From Rhodospirillaceae bacterium (lineage in GTDB: Bacteria > Pseudomonadota > Alphaproteobacteria > UBA11136): a stretch of DNA of 20,117 bases. Below, in pieces: positions 1 to 7,087 of this stretch (the stretch's first letter is position 1; each line of letters begins with the position of its first letter). A program made the translations under genes and the position numbers. Location of the stretch: contig JABJES010000093.1 in assembly GCA_018663165.1 (NCBI GenBank), positions 1 to 20,117 of the forward strand, in the 5' to 3' direction. The notes beneath the pieces are model-generated. The model was not told where the DNA came from, did not search any database, and was given only the letters and a program-made list of their open reading frames with translations.

Positions 1-1
1 A

Positions 2-1066
2 AGGAATTCATTGGTCATTCCCGCGCATCACGAAGCAACCAAAGATGCCATTGCCATCACTGGCTGTGATCTCCCCTTTGTTGTTGGCATGGCGGTGGCC
101 TATTTTCTCGACCCTCTGGTCGACAGGCTTGAAAAAAGAGGTCTTTGGCGTGGTTGGTCTGCCTTACTCGTGTTGGCACCCTTTCTGCTTGTGGTCGTTT
201 TTGCCCTGGTTCTTTTGGCACCGCTTCTTATCGAACAGGTTGCCGCTTTCGCCCATAGTCTGCCGGATTATATTTCTTCCTTCAGGGAGCTGGTGACGCC
301 GCTTGTCGAATCCCTGCGTTCGCGCCTTGGTGAAGAACAGGTGGCTTCCTTCCGTTCTGTCGCCGGGGGGTATGCGGGCGATATTTTGGCCTGGGTCGGC
401 GGGCTGTTTACCAAGGTCTGGGGCGGTGGGCTGGCTCTGGTCAATCTTCTCTCACTGATCTTCATCATGCCGATTACGGCTTTTTATCTTTTGCGCGACT
501 GGGACCTCATCATCGCGCGGATTGATTCCTGGTTGCCGCGGCTTCATGCCCAGACGATCCGCGATCAGGCGATGGAAGTTGACCGCACGCTTTCCGGCTT
601 TGTCCGAGGGGCGGCGACGGTCTGCCTGACTCTGGCGACGATCTACGGTGTTGGTCTGACTCTGATCGGACTTAAGTTTGGCCTTTTGATCGGCATTGCC
701 GCGGGCTTGATTTCTTTTGTCCCTTATGTCGGGGCGGCGATCGGGCTCGTTGTCGGCACCGGGCTGGCCTATTACCAGTTTCCAGAGATAACGCCGGTGC
801 TGCTGGTGGCGGGGACCTTTCTTTTCGGCCAGACTCTGGAAAGCTATGTTCTGACGCCCCGCTTCGTTGGTGACAGGGTTGGTCTGCATCCAATGTGGAT
901 CATCTTTGCTCTGCTGGCGGGTGGCGCGTTGTTTGGTTTTCTCGGTATTTTCCTTGCCGTGCCGGTCGCCGCCGTGATCGGTGTGCTCAGCCGTTTCCTT
1001 TTGTCGGGCTATCTGAAAAGCACTTATTACCTCGGGGCGGGTAAAAAACACCCCGTCAAGGACTGA
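2..1066 (+). CDS. AI-2E family transporter (PerM/UPF0118-like), 5' end missing
   Basis: Polytopic inner-membrane protein of the AI-2E transporter (PerM) family; its substrate cannot be told from sequence. From about residue 20 the family pattern is clear: LPFVVGMAVAYFLDPLVDRL, then hydrophobic spans around residues 50-75, 140-160, 200-250 and 290-335, with the family-like FVPYVGAAIG and a conserved ESYVLTPRFVGDRVGLHP-type stretch near the end. The reading frame is open to the left edge, so the true start lies outside. A TTG at 11 gives 351 residues but has no obvious ribosome binding site. The residues before LPFVVG are polar and lack the usual first membrane span, which suggests an edge artefact or a rearranged N-terminus. 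It ends 9 bp before hdaA, so the two are probably co-transcribed. The family is certain; the N-terminus is not. Confidence 0.85.
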   Translation, partial: RNSLVIPAHHEATKDAIAITGCDLPFVVGMAVAYFLDPLVDRLEKRGLWRGWSALLVLAPFLLVVVFALVLLAPLLIEQVAAFAHSLPDYISSFRELVTPLVESLRSRLGEEQVASFRSVAGGYAGDILAWVGGLFTKVWGGGLALVNLLSLIFIMPITAFYLLRDWDLIIARIDSWLPRLHAQTIRDQAMEVDRTLSGFVRGAATVCLTLATIYGVGLTLIGLKFGLLIGIAAGLISFVPYVGAAIGLVVGTGLAYYQFPEITPVLLVAGTFLFGQTLESYVLTPRFVGDRVGLHPMWIIFALLAGGALFGFLGIFLAVPVAAVIGVLSRFLLSGYLKSTYYLGAGKKHPVKD

Positions 1067-1075
1067 TCCCCGGCA

Positions 1076-1780
1076 ATGCCCGCGCTCAAGTCCGGACAAT
1101 CGGCCCAGTTACCTCTCGACCTCGGCCACAGAACGGCGCTCGGTCGGGAGGATTTCCTGGTCGCGCCTTCCAACCAGTCGGCAGTGGCCTGGCTTGACCG
1201 CTGGCCGGACTGGACCTCAGGCGGTCTCGTCGTTCATGGCCCGGCGGGTTGCGGCAAGACTCATCTTGCCCATGTTTGGCAAAAGGTAAGTGGCGCGGTG
1301 CTGCTGGATGCGAGTGCCCTGGCCGATCACGACCCGCCCGATCTTCTCGGGGCTCACAAGACCGCCATCATTGAAAACGCTGAAGGTGTCGGGGGAGACA
1401 ACGATCTTGAACGGGCGCTATTTCATTTTTTCAATTTTATCCGCGAGAATGGCGGCACTCTGTTGCTCACAGCCCTCACGGCGCCTAAGAGCTGGCAGGT
1501 TGGTCTTGCCGATCTGTCGTCGCGGATTGCCATCTTGCCGTCGGTCAGCGTCGGGACACCCGACGACACACTGATCGAGGCGGTATTGGTCAAGCTATGC
1601 GCCGATCGACAGCTCATCGTTGGCCCGGAGGTCATCGCCTATCTTGTGCCACGGATGGAGCGGTCTTTTGCTGCTGCTCGTTCTCTGGTTGAGCGCCTCG
1701 ACCGCGCCGCTCTCGCTTCAGGGCGCCGTGTCACGGTTCCGTTTCTCAAAGAAACCCTCGGTAATGAGGGGTGGGAATAG
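1076..1780 (+). CDS. hdaA: HdaA, DnaA-related regulator of replication initiation
   Basis: A 234-residue AAA+ protein related to DnaA but lacking its DNA-binding domain. In alphaproteobacteria HdaA works with the DNA polymerase sliding clamp to stimulate ATP hydrolysis by DnaA and so prevents re-initiation (established for Caulobacter). Visible marks are a clamp-binding motif QLPLDL at residues 11-16, Walker A GPAGCGKT at 55-62, a weak Walker B AIIENAE at 97-103 with Glu in place of the usual Asp, and a box VII SRI at 149-151 carrying the likely arginine finger Arg150. Length fits the Hda family. The ATG at 1076 follows the permease stop by 9 bp, so translation is probably coupled. The next gene lies 81 bp downstream and may have its own promoter. 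Confidence 0.9.
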   Translation: MPALKSGQSAQLPLDLGHRTALGREDFLVAPSNQSAVAWLDRWPDWTSGGLVVHGPAGCGKTHLAHVWQKVSGAVLLDASALADHDPPDLLGAHKTAIIENAEGVGGDNDLERALFHFFNFIRENGGTLLLTALTAPKSWQVGLADLSSRIAILPSVSVGTPDDTLIEAVLVKLCADRQLIVGPEVIAYLVPRMERSFAAARSLVERLDRAALASGRRVTVPFLKETLGNEGWE

Positions 1781-1861
1781 ACGATCTGCATCAATGACAG
1801 TTCATCGGCCCGACGACATAATCTGCTGGTTAAATTCAGGTTATGGTCGAGGAGGAGCGTG

Positions 1862-2299
1862 ATGCATATGTTTACAGGACGGCGTTTGAAAAGATTTTTT
1901 GTCGTCGCTTTGGGGCTGATTTCCGGCGCGGTGGTGGGTTCGGCTTGTTTTCCGGCGGCTGCCCAGCAGGAAAAGCTTTTAGATCACGGCCGGGCGGAAT
2001 TTGAACTTAACTGCGTGCCCTGTCACGGCGAGGAAGGGCGCGGTGACGGCCCCGTGGCCAAGGTTCTGCTTGTTAAGCCAACCGATTTGACAACCATCGC
2101 CGAGGAAAATGCCGGCACTTTTCCCTTCTGGATGATTTACGAAAGCATTGACGGGACAAACCCGGTTGTCGCCCATGATGTGATTTGGATGCCACCTTGG
2201 GGGAAGCGCTTCGAGCAGGAGGAGAAAAGGCAATATGCTCCGGCTTATCTGCGCCTATTGATGCTGACCCATTACGTCGAATCGATTCAGGAATACTGA
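1862..2299 (+). CDS. periplasmic monohaem cytochrome c
   Basis: A 145-residue class-I-like c-type cytochrome. It has a positively charged N-terminus and a hydrophobic segment to about residue 34, probably cleaved after AAA by signal peptidase I. The haem-binding CVPCH follows at 51-55, then GRGDGP. Met110 in MPPWG is the likely distal haem ligand. It should carry electrons in the periplasm, but partners are unknown and no oxidase or dehydrogenase gene is nearby. A strong GGAGGAG lies at 1851-1857. GTG 1859, ATG 1862 and ATG 1868 are all in frame; ATG 1862 or 1868 fits the spacing best, and I chose 1862. Haem attachment is well supported; the redox partner is not. Confidence 0.85.
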   Translation: MHMFTGRRLKRFFVVALGLISGAVVGSACFPAAAQQEKLLDHGRAEFELNCVPCHGEEGRGDGPVAKVLLVKPTDLTTIAEENAGTFPFWMIYESIDGTNPVVAHDVIWMPPWGKRFEQEEKRQYAPAYLRLLMLTHYVESIQEY

Positions 2300-2323
2300 T
2301 CCTGTACCGGATCGGCACTGCCT

Positions 2324-3475
2324 TTAATCGACGGGGATTACTTTAACCGCGCCCTTGCCGGCGCTTAAGGCAAGTTTGCCGTGTTTTAAGGCCAAGGCGT
2401 CCTCGCCGAACATGGCGCGCCGCCAGCCGTGGAGTGCGGGCACATCCGCCTCATCGTCCAGGGCGATCATTTCAAGTTCGCTACCATTGGCAACCAGTTT
2501 CTGGGCCACACCTTCGTTCTCGCATTTTGCCTTGAGAAGAACCTTAAGCAGTTCGACCACCGGCTTGAGGTTTGAGGGCAGGTCCGGTTTTTGCTCTGGA
2601 TTCGGGCAATCCTTGACGGCTAGGGCGGCCCCTCTGGCAACGGCATCAAGGGCCGCTTTACCCATGGCGCTCTCGGCCTGGTTTTTCGGAAATGAGCGGC
2701 TATGGGCCAGATCTTTGGGTGAGCTCGGGGCGGTGGCGGCAAGCTCCATCAGGGCGTCGTCGCGTATGATCCGGTTTCGGGGCACATCACGGCGTTTGGC
2801 TTCGGTTTCGCGCCAGGCGGCGACCTCACGGAGAATGGCGAGGAAACGTGGTTTGATGTTACGGCTTTTAAGCCGCTTCCAGGCGTTCTGGGGTTCCATG
2901 CGGTAGGTGTCGGGATTGGTGAGGATCGTCATTTCCTCTTCCAGCCATTTTACCCGACCGTTATCGGAAAGCGTTTTCAGCAGGCTTTCATAGATCGGGC
3001 GCAGGTGGATGACGTCGGCCAGGGCATAGTCGATCTGACTGTCCTGCAAGGGGCGGCGTGACCAGTCGGTAAAGCGCATCGATTTGTCGACTTGTGCATT
3101 TGCCAGTTTCATCGCCAGGGTTTCAAAGCCGACAGAATCGCCGAAACCGCAAACCATGGCGGCGACCTGGGTGTCGAAGATGGGATGGGGAATGGCTTCG
3201 GCCATCTGAAAGAAAATCTCGATATCCTGCCGCCCGGCGTGAAAAACCTTCAGCACATGCTCGTTGGTCATCAGCTCGTAAAGCGGCGCGAGATCAAGGC
3301 CAGGGGCCAGTGCATCAATAGCCACGGACTCATTAATGCCACCGATCTGGACGACGCAGAGGCGGGCGTAATAGGTCTTGTCGCGGAGAAATTCCGTATC
3401 GACGGCGATATAGGGTTCTTTGGAAAACCGTTCGCAGGCGGCGGCAAGGGCGGCATTATCAGCAATAAGTGTCAT
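2324..3475 (-). CDS. rnd: ribonuclease D
   Basis: A 383-residue 3'-5' exoribonuclease of the DEDDy class that trims tRNA and other stable RNA 3' ends. The catalytic set is complete: Asp26 and Glu28 in DTEF, Asp84 in HAGRQD, Tyr150 and Asp154 in YALAD, almost the same positions as in the E. coli enzyme. An HRDC domain follows at about 195-250 (PQNAWKRLK to RIIRDDAL), and a second helical region reaches the C-terminus. The frame extends upstream to 3589, but homologues begin at MTLI..., so ATG 3475 is the best start. ATG 3490 is possible; neither has a strong ribosome binding site. The gene is convergent with the cytochrome gene (24 bp apart) and divergent from aspS. Confidence 0.92.
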   Translation of the reverse strand: MTLIADNAALAAACERFSKEPYIAVDTEFLRDKTYYARLCVVQIGGINESVAIDALAPGLDLAPLYELMTNEHVLKVFHAGRQDIEIFFQMAEAIPHPIFDTQVAAMVCGFGDSVGFETLAMKLANAQVDKSMRFTDWSRRPLQDSQIDYALADVIHLRPIYESLLKTLSDNGRVKWLEEEMTILTNPDTYRMEPQNAWKRLKSRNIKPRFLAILREVAAWRETEAKRRDVPRNRIIRDDALMELAATAPSSPKDLAHSRSFPKNQAESAMGKAALDAVARGAALAVKDCPNPEQKPDLPSNLKPVVELLKVLLKAKCENEGVAQKLVANGSELEMIALDDEADVPALHGWRRAMFGEDALALKHGKLALSAGKGAVKVIPVD

Positions 3476-3637
3476 GGCGGGGGTATACATGTATTTGTCT
3501 CGATGTGAAACCTTTGCCGGTGTAGAGCCGTTGCGGACTTGACAGCCGGGCCTTCCGGGTGTTTTTTCGCCTCGTCCCGGCGATCTCAAAGTCGGCCCCT
3601 TATTCTATTAGCCGGTTTGATGCCGGCTTTTCCTCTC

Positions 3638-3644
3638 AGGAAGG
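3638..3644 (+). promoter_or_regulatory. aspS ribosome binding site
   Basis: AGGAAGG ends 10 bases before GTG 3655 and decides that start over the longer upstream reading frame, whose extra 32 residues do not resemble AspRS. No convincing promoter was found in the 179-bp rnd/aspS spacer. A TTGACA at 3539-3544 is present, but nothing like a good -10 box lies 16-18 bases downstream of it. Confidence 0.6.
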
Positions 3645-3654
3645 CTGTTTTCAA

Positions 3655-5517
3655 GTGAGCGAAACGTTACAACATCCCTATCGGACCCATACCTGCGGCG
3701 AGATCCGCGCCGACCATAAGGGCGAAAATATCCGTCTTTCCGGATGGGTTCACCGTAAACGCGATCACGGCCATTTGCTGTTTATCGATCTGCGCGACAA
3801 TTACGGCATTACCCAATGTGTCATCGATGTATCGAGCCCGCTGTTTAAGGACTCTGAAAGCTTGCGGCCAGAAAGCGTGATTACGGTCACCGGCCCCGTC
3901 GTCGCCCGCGACGGCGAGACCATCAATGCAAACCTGCCGACCGGCGAGGTCGAGTTAGGGATTGAGGAACTGACGGTTTTGAGCCATGCCGAGATGCTGC
4001 CCATCCAGGTTGCCGGGGATGCTGATTTTCCGGAGGATCTGCGTCTGCGTTACCGGTTCATTGATCTGCGCCGTGAAGAGCTGCACAACAATATTCTGCT
4101 GCGCTCAAATGTTATCTCAAGCATTCGCCGGCGTATGATTGATCAGGGGTTTACCGAATTCCAGACCCCGATTCTGACTGCCAGCTCGCCGGAAGGGGCG
4201 CGGGACTATCTGGTTCCCTCGCGCATTCATCCGGGCCAGTTCTATGCCCTGCCTCAGGCACCGCAGATGTTCAAACAGTTGCTGATGGTTGCCGGCTTCG
4301 ACAAATATTTCCAGATTGCACCCTGTTTCCGTGATGAGGATGCTCGGGCCGACCGCTCGCCGGGCGAGTTCTATCAGCTTGATCTTGAGATGTCCTTTGT
4401 CACCCAGGACGACGTTTTCGCCGCTCTTGAGCCGGTCATGGCCGGTGTTTTCGAAGAATTTGCCAATGGCCATGCCGTCACCAAGACGCCCTTTCCGCGG
4501 ATTCCTTTCGCCGAGGCGATGCTTAAATACGGTTCGGACAAGCCAGATCTGCGTAATCCGCTGCTTATCTCCAACGTTACTGAGGCCTTCCGGGGCTCTG
4601 GTTTTGGTATTTTTGCCAAGGCGATTGAGAAAGGCTCGGTTGTCCGCGCCATTCCCGCACCCGGTGCGGCGGCTAAGCCGCGCAGTTATTTTGACAAGCT
4701 CAACGACTGGGCCCGTGAAGAAGGCCAGGCCGGTCTCGGCTATATCACCTTCGCCGAGGGTGAGGGCAAGGGGCCGATCGCCAAGAATCTTGAGGCTGAT
4801 CGCATTGCCATGATCCGCGAAACCGTGGGGGTTGGCGATGGCGACGGGGTGTTCTTCGTTTGTGGCGATCCCGGTGGAGCGGCGAAATTCGCCGGAACCG
4901 TGCGGACCCGGGTTTGCGATGATCTGGATCTTCTCGAAAAGGACTGCTTCCGTTTTTGCTGGATCGTCGATTATCCGATGTTTGAGATGGATGAGGATAC
5001 CGGCAAGATCGAGTTCAGCCATAATCCCTTCTCAATGCCCCAGGGTGGTCTTGAGGCCCTGGAAACCCAGGACCCGCTGACGATTTTGGCCTGGCAGTAC
5101 GACATCGTTTGTAACGGGGTTGAGCTGTCCAGTGGCGCCATCCGTAATCACCTGCCAGAGGTCATGTATAAGGCCTTTGATATTGCCGGTTACAGCATTG
5201 ATGACGTGGAAAGCCAGTTCAGCGGCCTGATCAATGCGTTGAAATTCGGTGCGCCGCCTCACGGCGGTTCGGCACCGGGGATAGATCGTATCGTTATGCT
5301 GTTGGCTCAAGAACCCAATATCCGTGAGGTCATCGCCTTTCCGATGAACCAGCAGGCCCAGGATTTGCTCATGCAGGCCCCGGCCACTGTGCCCCCCGAA
5401 CGATTGCGGGAGCTTCATCTCCAGTTGAAATTGCCACCGGTTAAAAAGCCTGAAACGACCGAAAATGCAGATCAGGACCAGCCCATTGCCGGTGATCCAC
5501 CCAAGGGTGGCGCTTAA
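3655..5517 (+). CDS. aspS: aspartyl-tRNA synthetase
   Basis: A 620-residue class II aminoacyl-tRNA synthetase that charges tRNA with aspartate. In order it shows an N-terminal OB-fold anticodon-binding domain (about 10-110, with LSGWVHRKRDHG), class II motif 1 near 165-174, motif 2 CFRDEDARADR at 224-234, a bacterial-type GAD insertion at about 290-430, and motif 3 GIDR at 542-545. Many alphaproteobacterial enzymes also charge tRNA-Asn for the GatCAB pathway; I cannot decide that here. The start is GTG 3655. The last 27 or so residues form a polar Pro/Asp-rich extension past the usual family end. A small perfect hairpin (CCACCC/GGGTGG, 5497-5510) sits just before the stop, without a T-run after it. 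Confidence 0.96.
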   Translation: MSETLQHPYRTHTCGEIRADHKGENIRLSGWVHRKRDHGHLLFIDLRDNYGITQCVIDVSSPLFKDSESLRPESVITVTGPVVARDGETINANLPTGEVELGIEELTVLSHAEMLPIQVAGDADFPEDLRLRYRFIDLRREELHNNILLRSNVISSIRRRMIDQGFTEFQTPILTASSPEGARDYLVPSRIHPGQFYALPQAPQMFKQLLMVAGFDKYFQIAPCFRDEDARADRSPGEFYQLDLEMSFVTQDDVFAALEPVMAGVFEEFANGHAVTKTPFPRIPFAEAMLKYGSDKPDLRNPLLISNVTEAFRGSGFGIFAKAIEKGSVVRAIPAPGAAAKPRSYFDKLNDWAREEGQAGLGYITFAEGEGKGPIAKNLEADRIAMIRETVGVGDGDGVFFVCGDPGGAAKFAGTVRTRVCDDLDLLEKDCFRFCWIVDYPMFEMDEDTGKIEFSHNPFSMPQGGLEALETQDPLTILAWQYDIVCNGVELSSGAIRNHLPEVMYKAFDIAGYSIDDVESQFSGLINALKFGAPPHGGSAPGIDRIVMLLAQEPNIREVIAFPMNQQAQDLLMQAPATVPPERLRELHLQLKLPPVKKPETTENADQDQPIAGDPPKGGA

Positions 5518-5601
5518 AAGGCGATCTGGCCGGACCTTCGATATTGTCAGTGCTGGTTGAATCTCGCCTGTGGCATATTATGTCGGAGAGTGTCGGCGTT
5601 A

Positions 5602-5746
5602 TTTGTTAACTATTCACCCGCCTTTTTAGATCATGTCCGGATATTAAAAATGCCTTCTAATACAATTTATTGTGGGTCGGTTTTAATTAATCGAATTATG
5701 TTGTAATTGAATAGAATACATTCTAACCTCTCAAATAGTTAACAAA
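5602..5746. repeat. 13-bp inverted repeat pair
   Basis: TTTGTTAACTATT at 5602-5614 is the exact reverse complement of AATAGTTAACAAA at 5734-5746. The arms are 119 bp apart and each contains GTTAAC. No target-site duplication flanks the pair and no gene lies between the arms. It could be a pair of protein-binding sites, a long-range RNA stem, or the ends of a very small non-autonomous element. Confidence 0.6.
5712..5725. promoter_or_regulatory. operator-like dyad TAGAAT-AC-ATTCTA
   Basis: Perfect 6-bp arms (TAGAAT and ATTCTA) around a 2-bp centre, about 104 bp upstream of the SPOR lipoprotein start and inside the larger inverted repeat. The size and symmetry suit a dimeric repressor. No regulator gene is adjacent, and an AT-rich region can produce such a dyad by chance. 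Confidence 0.3.
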
Positions 5747-5828
5747 GTGGGTGCCTGGAGAGTCCGGGTATTAAAAAAATTAAGCTCAACAATAATCATA
5801 AATGTCAGTTTCAGGGGATTTTAGGCAC

Positions 5829-6899
5829 ATGAAAAAACTGTGTATACTTGTCGTACCCCTATTCCTAGCTGGGTGCGGGTTGCCGCCAGCATTTGCCATT
5901 GCTTCTTACGCGATTGATGGGATTCTTCTTCTCACTAAGGGCAAAACCTCGACCGATCTCGCGATATCGGTGGTTGCACAGCAGGATTGCGCCATGTGGC
6001 GTATTGTTCAGGGCAGAGAAATTTGCACTGGTTATGAAATTGTCGCGCCCGGCGAAGACGGTATTGCTCTCGCCGAGGCCTCCACTACTGACGAGGCCGC
6101 CACTGACATTGATAGTGATGAAACGGCTTTTGGCTCTGTTGATGTTGCCGCCCTTGAGGTTGGCACCGGAGAGCAATCAACGACGGCGGTCAGGAATTCT
6201 GTGAGCCCCTTCGGCACGCCGACCTTTCGGAAAAAGACCAGCCGGCGCGCTGTTCGCAAGGATATTCCGTCGCGGTCTTTCAGTCAGCCCTCACCGACTT
6301 ACCGCAAGGCGAAGACTGTAATTCCAACAACGGCAGAAGCGCTGCCGACAAAAATCGCGCCAACAGTAATCACGCCTGTGGATAATAGCCCGCTTGTCGG
6401 TGAAATTCCGGTCAAGGTCAGTGCGCTTTCCGATATCCCGGTTGTGTCTGAGACGTCCGATGACAAGATCGTCCTGACCTCGGTTCAGCCCGACATTGAG
6501 GCATCGCAACAGATGGCCGCTCTGGGTATCGCCGACGATATGGCTCCGGTCGATGAGCCTTTTGTTCGGGTGTCCCGTCGTTCGGCCATCCTGGTCAAAA
6601 ACACGGTTCTCCCCAAAGCCGGTGCTGGCGTTGAAAAGGGCAAGTTTCTGGTCTTGGGAAGCTTTGCCAACAAGACCAATGCAGACCGTTTCTCGTCAGA
6701 GTTGAGCGGCTTCGACACGGTGGTAATCAGTGCCAGCGTAAAGGGTAAAACCTATTATCGCGTTTTGCTTAATTCATTGAGCGACCAATCCCCGGCCCAG
6801 ACCAGGCGCTATGCCGCCAAGGCAATCGAGACCCAGGCCTGGTCGGTGACGCTTTGTCATGATGGGGAAAGCCAGATTTCTTGCCCGGCGGGCAGTTAA
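5829..6899 (+). CDS. SPOR-domain lipoprotein
   Basis: A 356-residue predicted lipoprotein with a C-terminal SPOR domain. The signal sequence begins MKKLCILVV and ends in the lipobox LAGC, so Cys16 should be lipidated; Gly at the next position does not suggest inner-membrane retention. A short conserved-looking segment with Cys54 and Cys66 (DCAMWRIVQG...IC) follows. Residues 80-260 are low-complexity, Thr/Ser/Pro/Val-rich and probably disordered. The SPOR fold covers about 270-343 (KGKFLVLGSFANKTNADRF onward). SPOR domains bind denuded peptidoglycan glycan at division sites (established for the family). ATG 5829 is chosen because it starts the signal peptide; the nine residues upstream do not fit. 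It appears monocistronic, followed by a hairpin at 6969. Confidence 0.82.
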   Translation: MKKLCILVVPLFLAGCGLPPAFAIASYAIDGILLLTKGKTSTDLAISVVAQQDCAMWRIVQGREICTGYEIVAPGEDGIALAEASTTDEAATDIDSDETAFGSVDVAALEVGTGEQSTTAVRNSVSPFGTPTFRKKTSRRAVRKDIPSRSFSQPSPTYRKAKTVIPTTAEALPTKIAPTVITPVDNSPLVGEIPVKVSALSDIPVVSETSDDKIVLTSVQPDIEASQQMAALGIADDMAPVDEPFVRVSRRSAILVKNTVLPKAGAGVEKGKFLVLGSFANKTNADRFSSELSGFDTVVISASVKGKTYYRVLLNSLSDQSPAQTRRYAAKAIETQAWSVTLCHDGESQISCPAGS

Positions 6900-6968
6900 T
6901 ACCGGCTTTAGGCCTTAACAAATACAGGATCAGAGAAATCCATTTTTCTCGAATTCTTTTGGCTAATA

Positions 6969-7002
6969 AAATCGCCGTTCCCTTTGTCAGGGGCGGCGAT
7001 TT
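6969..7002. terminator. stem-loop between SPOR gene and eipB-like gene
   Basis: AAATCGCCG (6969-6977) pairs perfectly with CGGCGATTT (6994-7002), and an inner CCC/GGG closes around a TTTGTCA loop after a small bulge. On the plus strand only a short T-run ends the stem, so termination may be weak. On the minus strand the stem runs into TTTTATTAG. A smaller hairpin, GAGAAA/TTTCTC, lies at 6933-6950. Confidence 0.5.
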
Positions 7003-7056
7003 GCCGTTGTCGACGGATACTGCTAGAAAATGTCTATCTGATTAAACTACTCGTTT

Positions 7057-7080
7057 TTCGCATTTAAGTTCGCATTTAAG
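7057..7080 (+). repeat. perfect 12-bp tandem duplication
   Basis: TTCGCATTTAAG occurs twice, head to tail, at 7057-7068 and 7069-7080. The second copy supplies most of the AAGGA ribosome binding site (7078-7082) of the eipB-like gene. It looks like a slippage duplication in the leader. The TTAA cores are 12 bp apart, so they do not match the 11-bp period of a CtrA site. Confidence 0.75.
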
Positions 7081-7087
7081 GATGAAC

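Larger units (their letters stand above)
5518..5828. other. AT-rich intergenic region with inverted repeats
   Basis: 311 bp with no credible gene. From about 5600 it is clearly richer in A/T than the flanking genes. It holds a 13-bp inverted repeat (5602-5614 and 5734-5746), a 14-bp operator-like dyad (5712-5725), and TTAATTAA near 5685. It must carry the promoter of the SPOR lipoprotein gene, but I cannot assign -35/-10 boxes with confidence. No tRNA fold or strong terminator for aspS is evident, although a short T-run occurs near 5622. Confidence 0.6.

Noticed and set aside
452..1099. Antisense reading frame of 215 codons opposite the permease
   Set aside because: Very polar, low-complexity composition typical of the reverse strand of a membrane protein gene; no domain seen.
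3539..3567. Sigma-70 promoter for aspS from TTGACA
   Set aside because: The -35 match is perfect, but the sequence 16-18 bases on is a plain T-run without a -10 likeness.
4117..5022. Long antisense reading frame (301 codons) opposite aspS
   Set aside because: It mirrors the codon pattern of aspS, has no family resemblance or ribosome binding site, and aspS is certain.
5602..5746. Insertion sequence or typical MITE
   Set aside because: No target-site duplication, no transposase remnant and only one copy in view; kept only as an inverted repeat.
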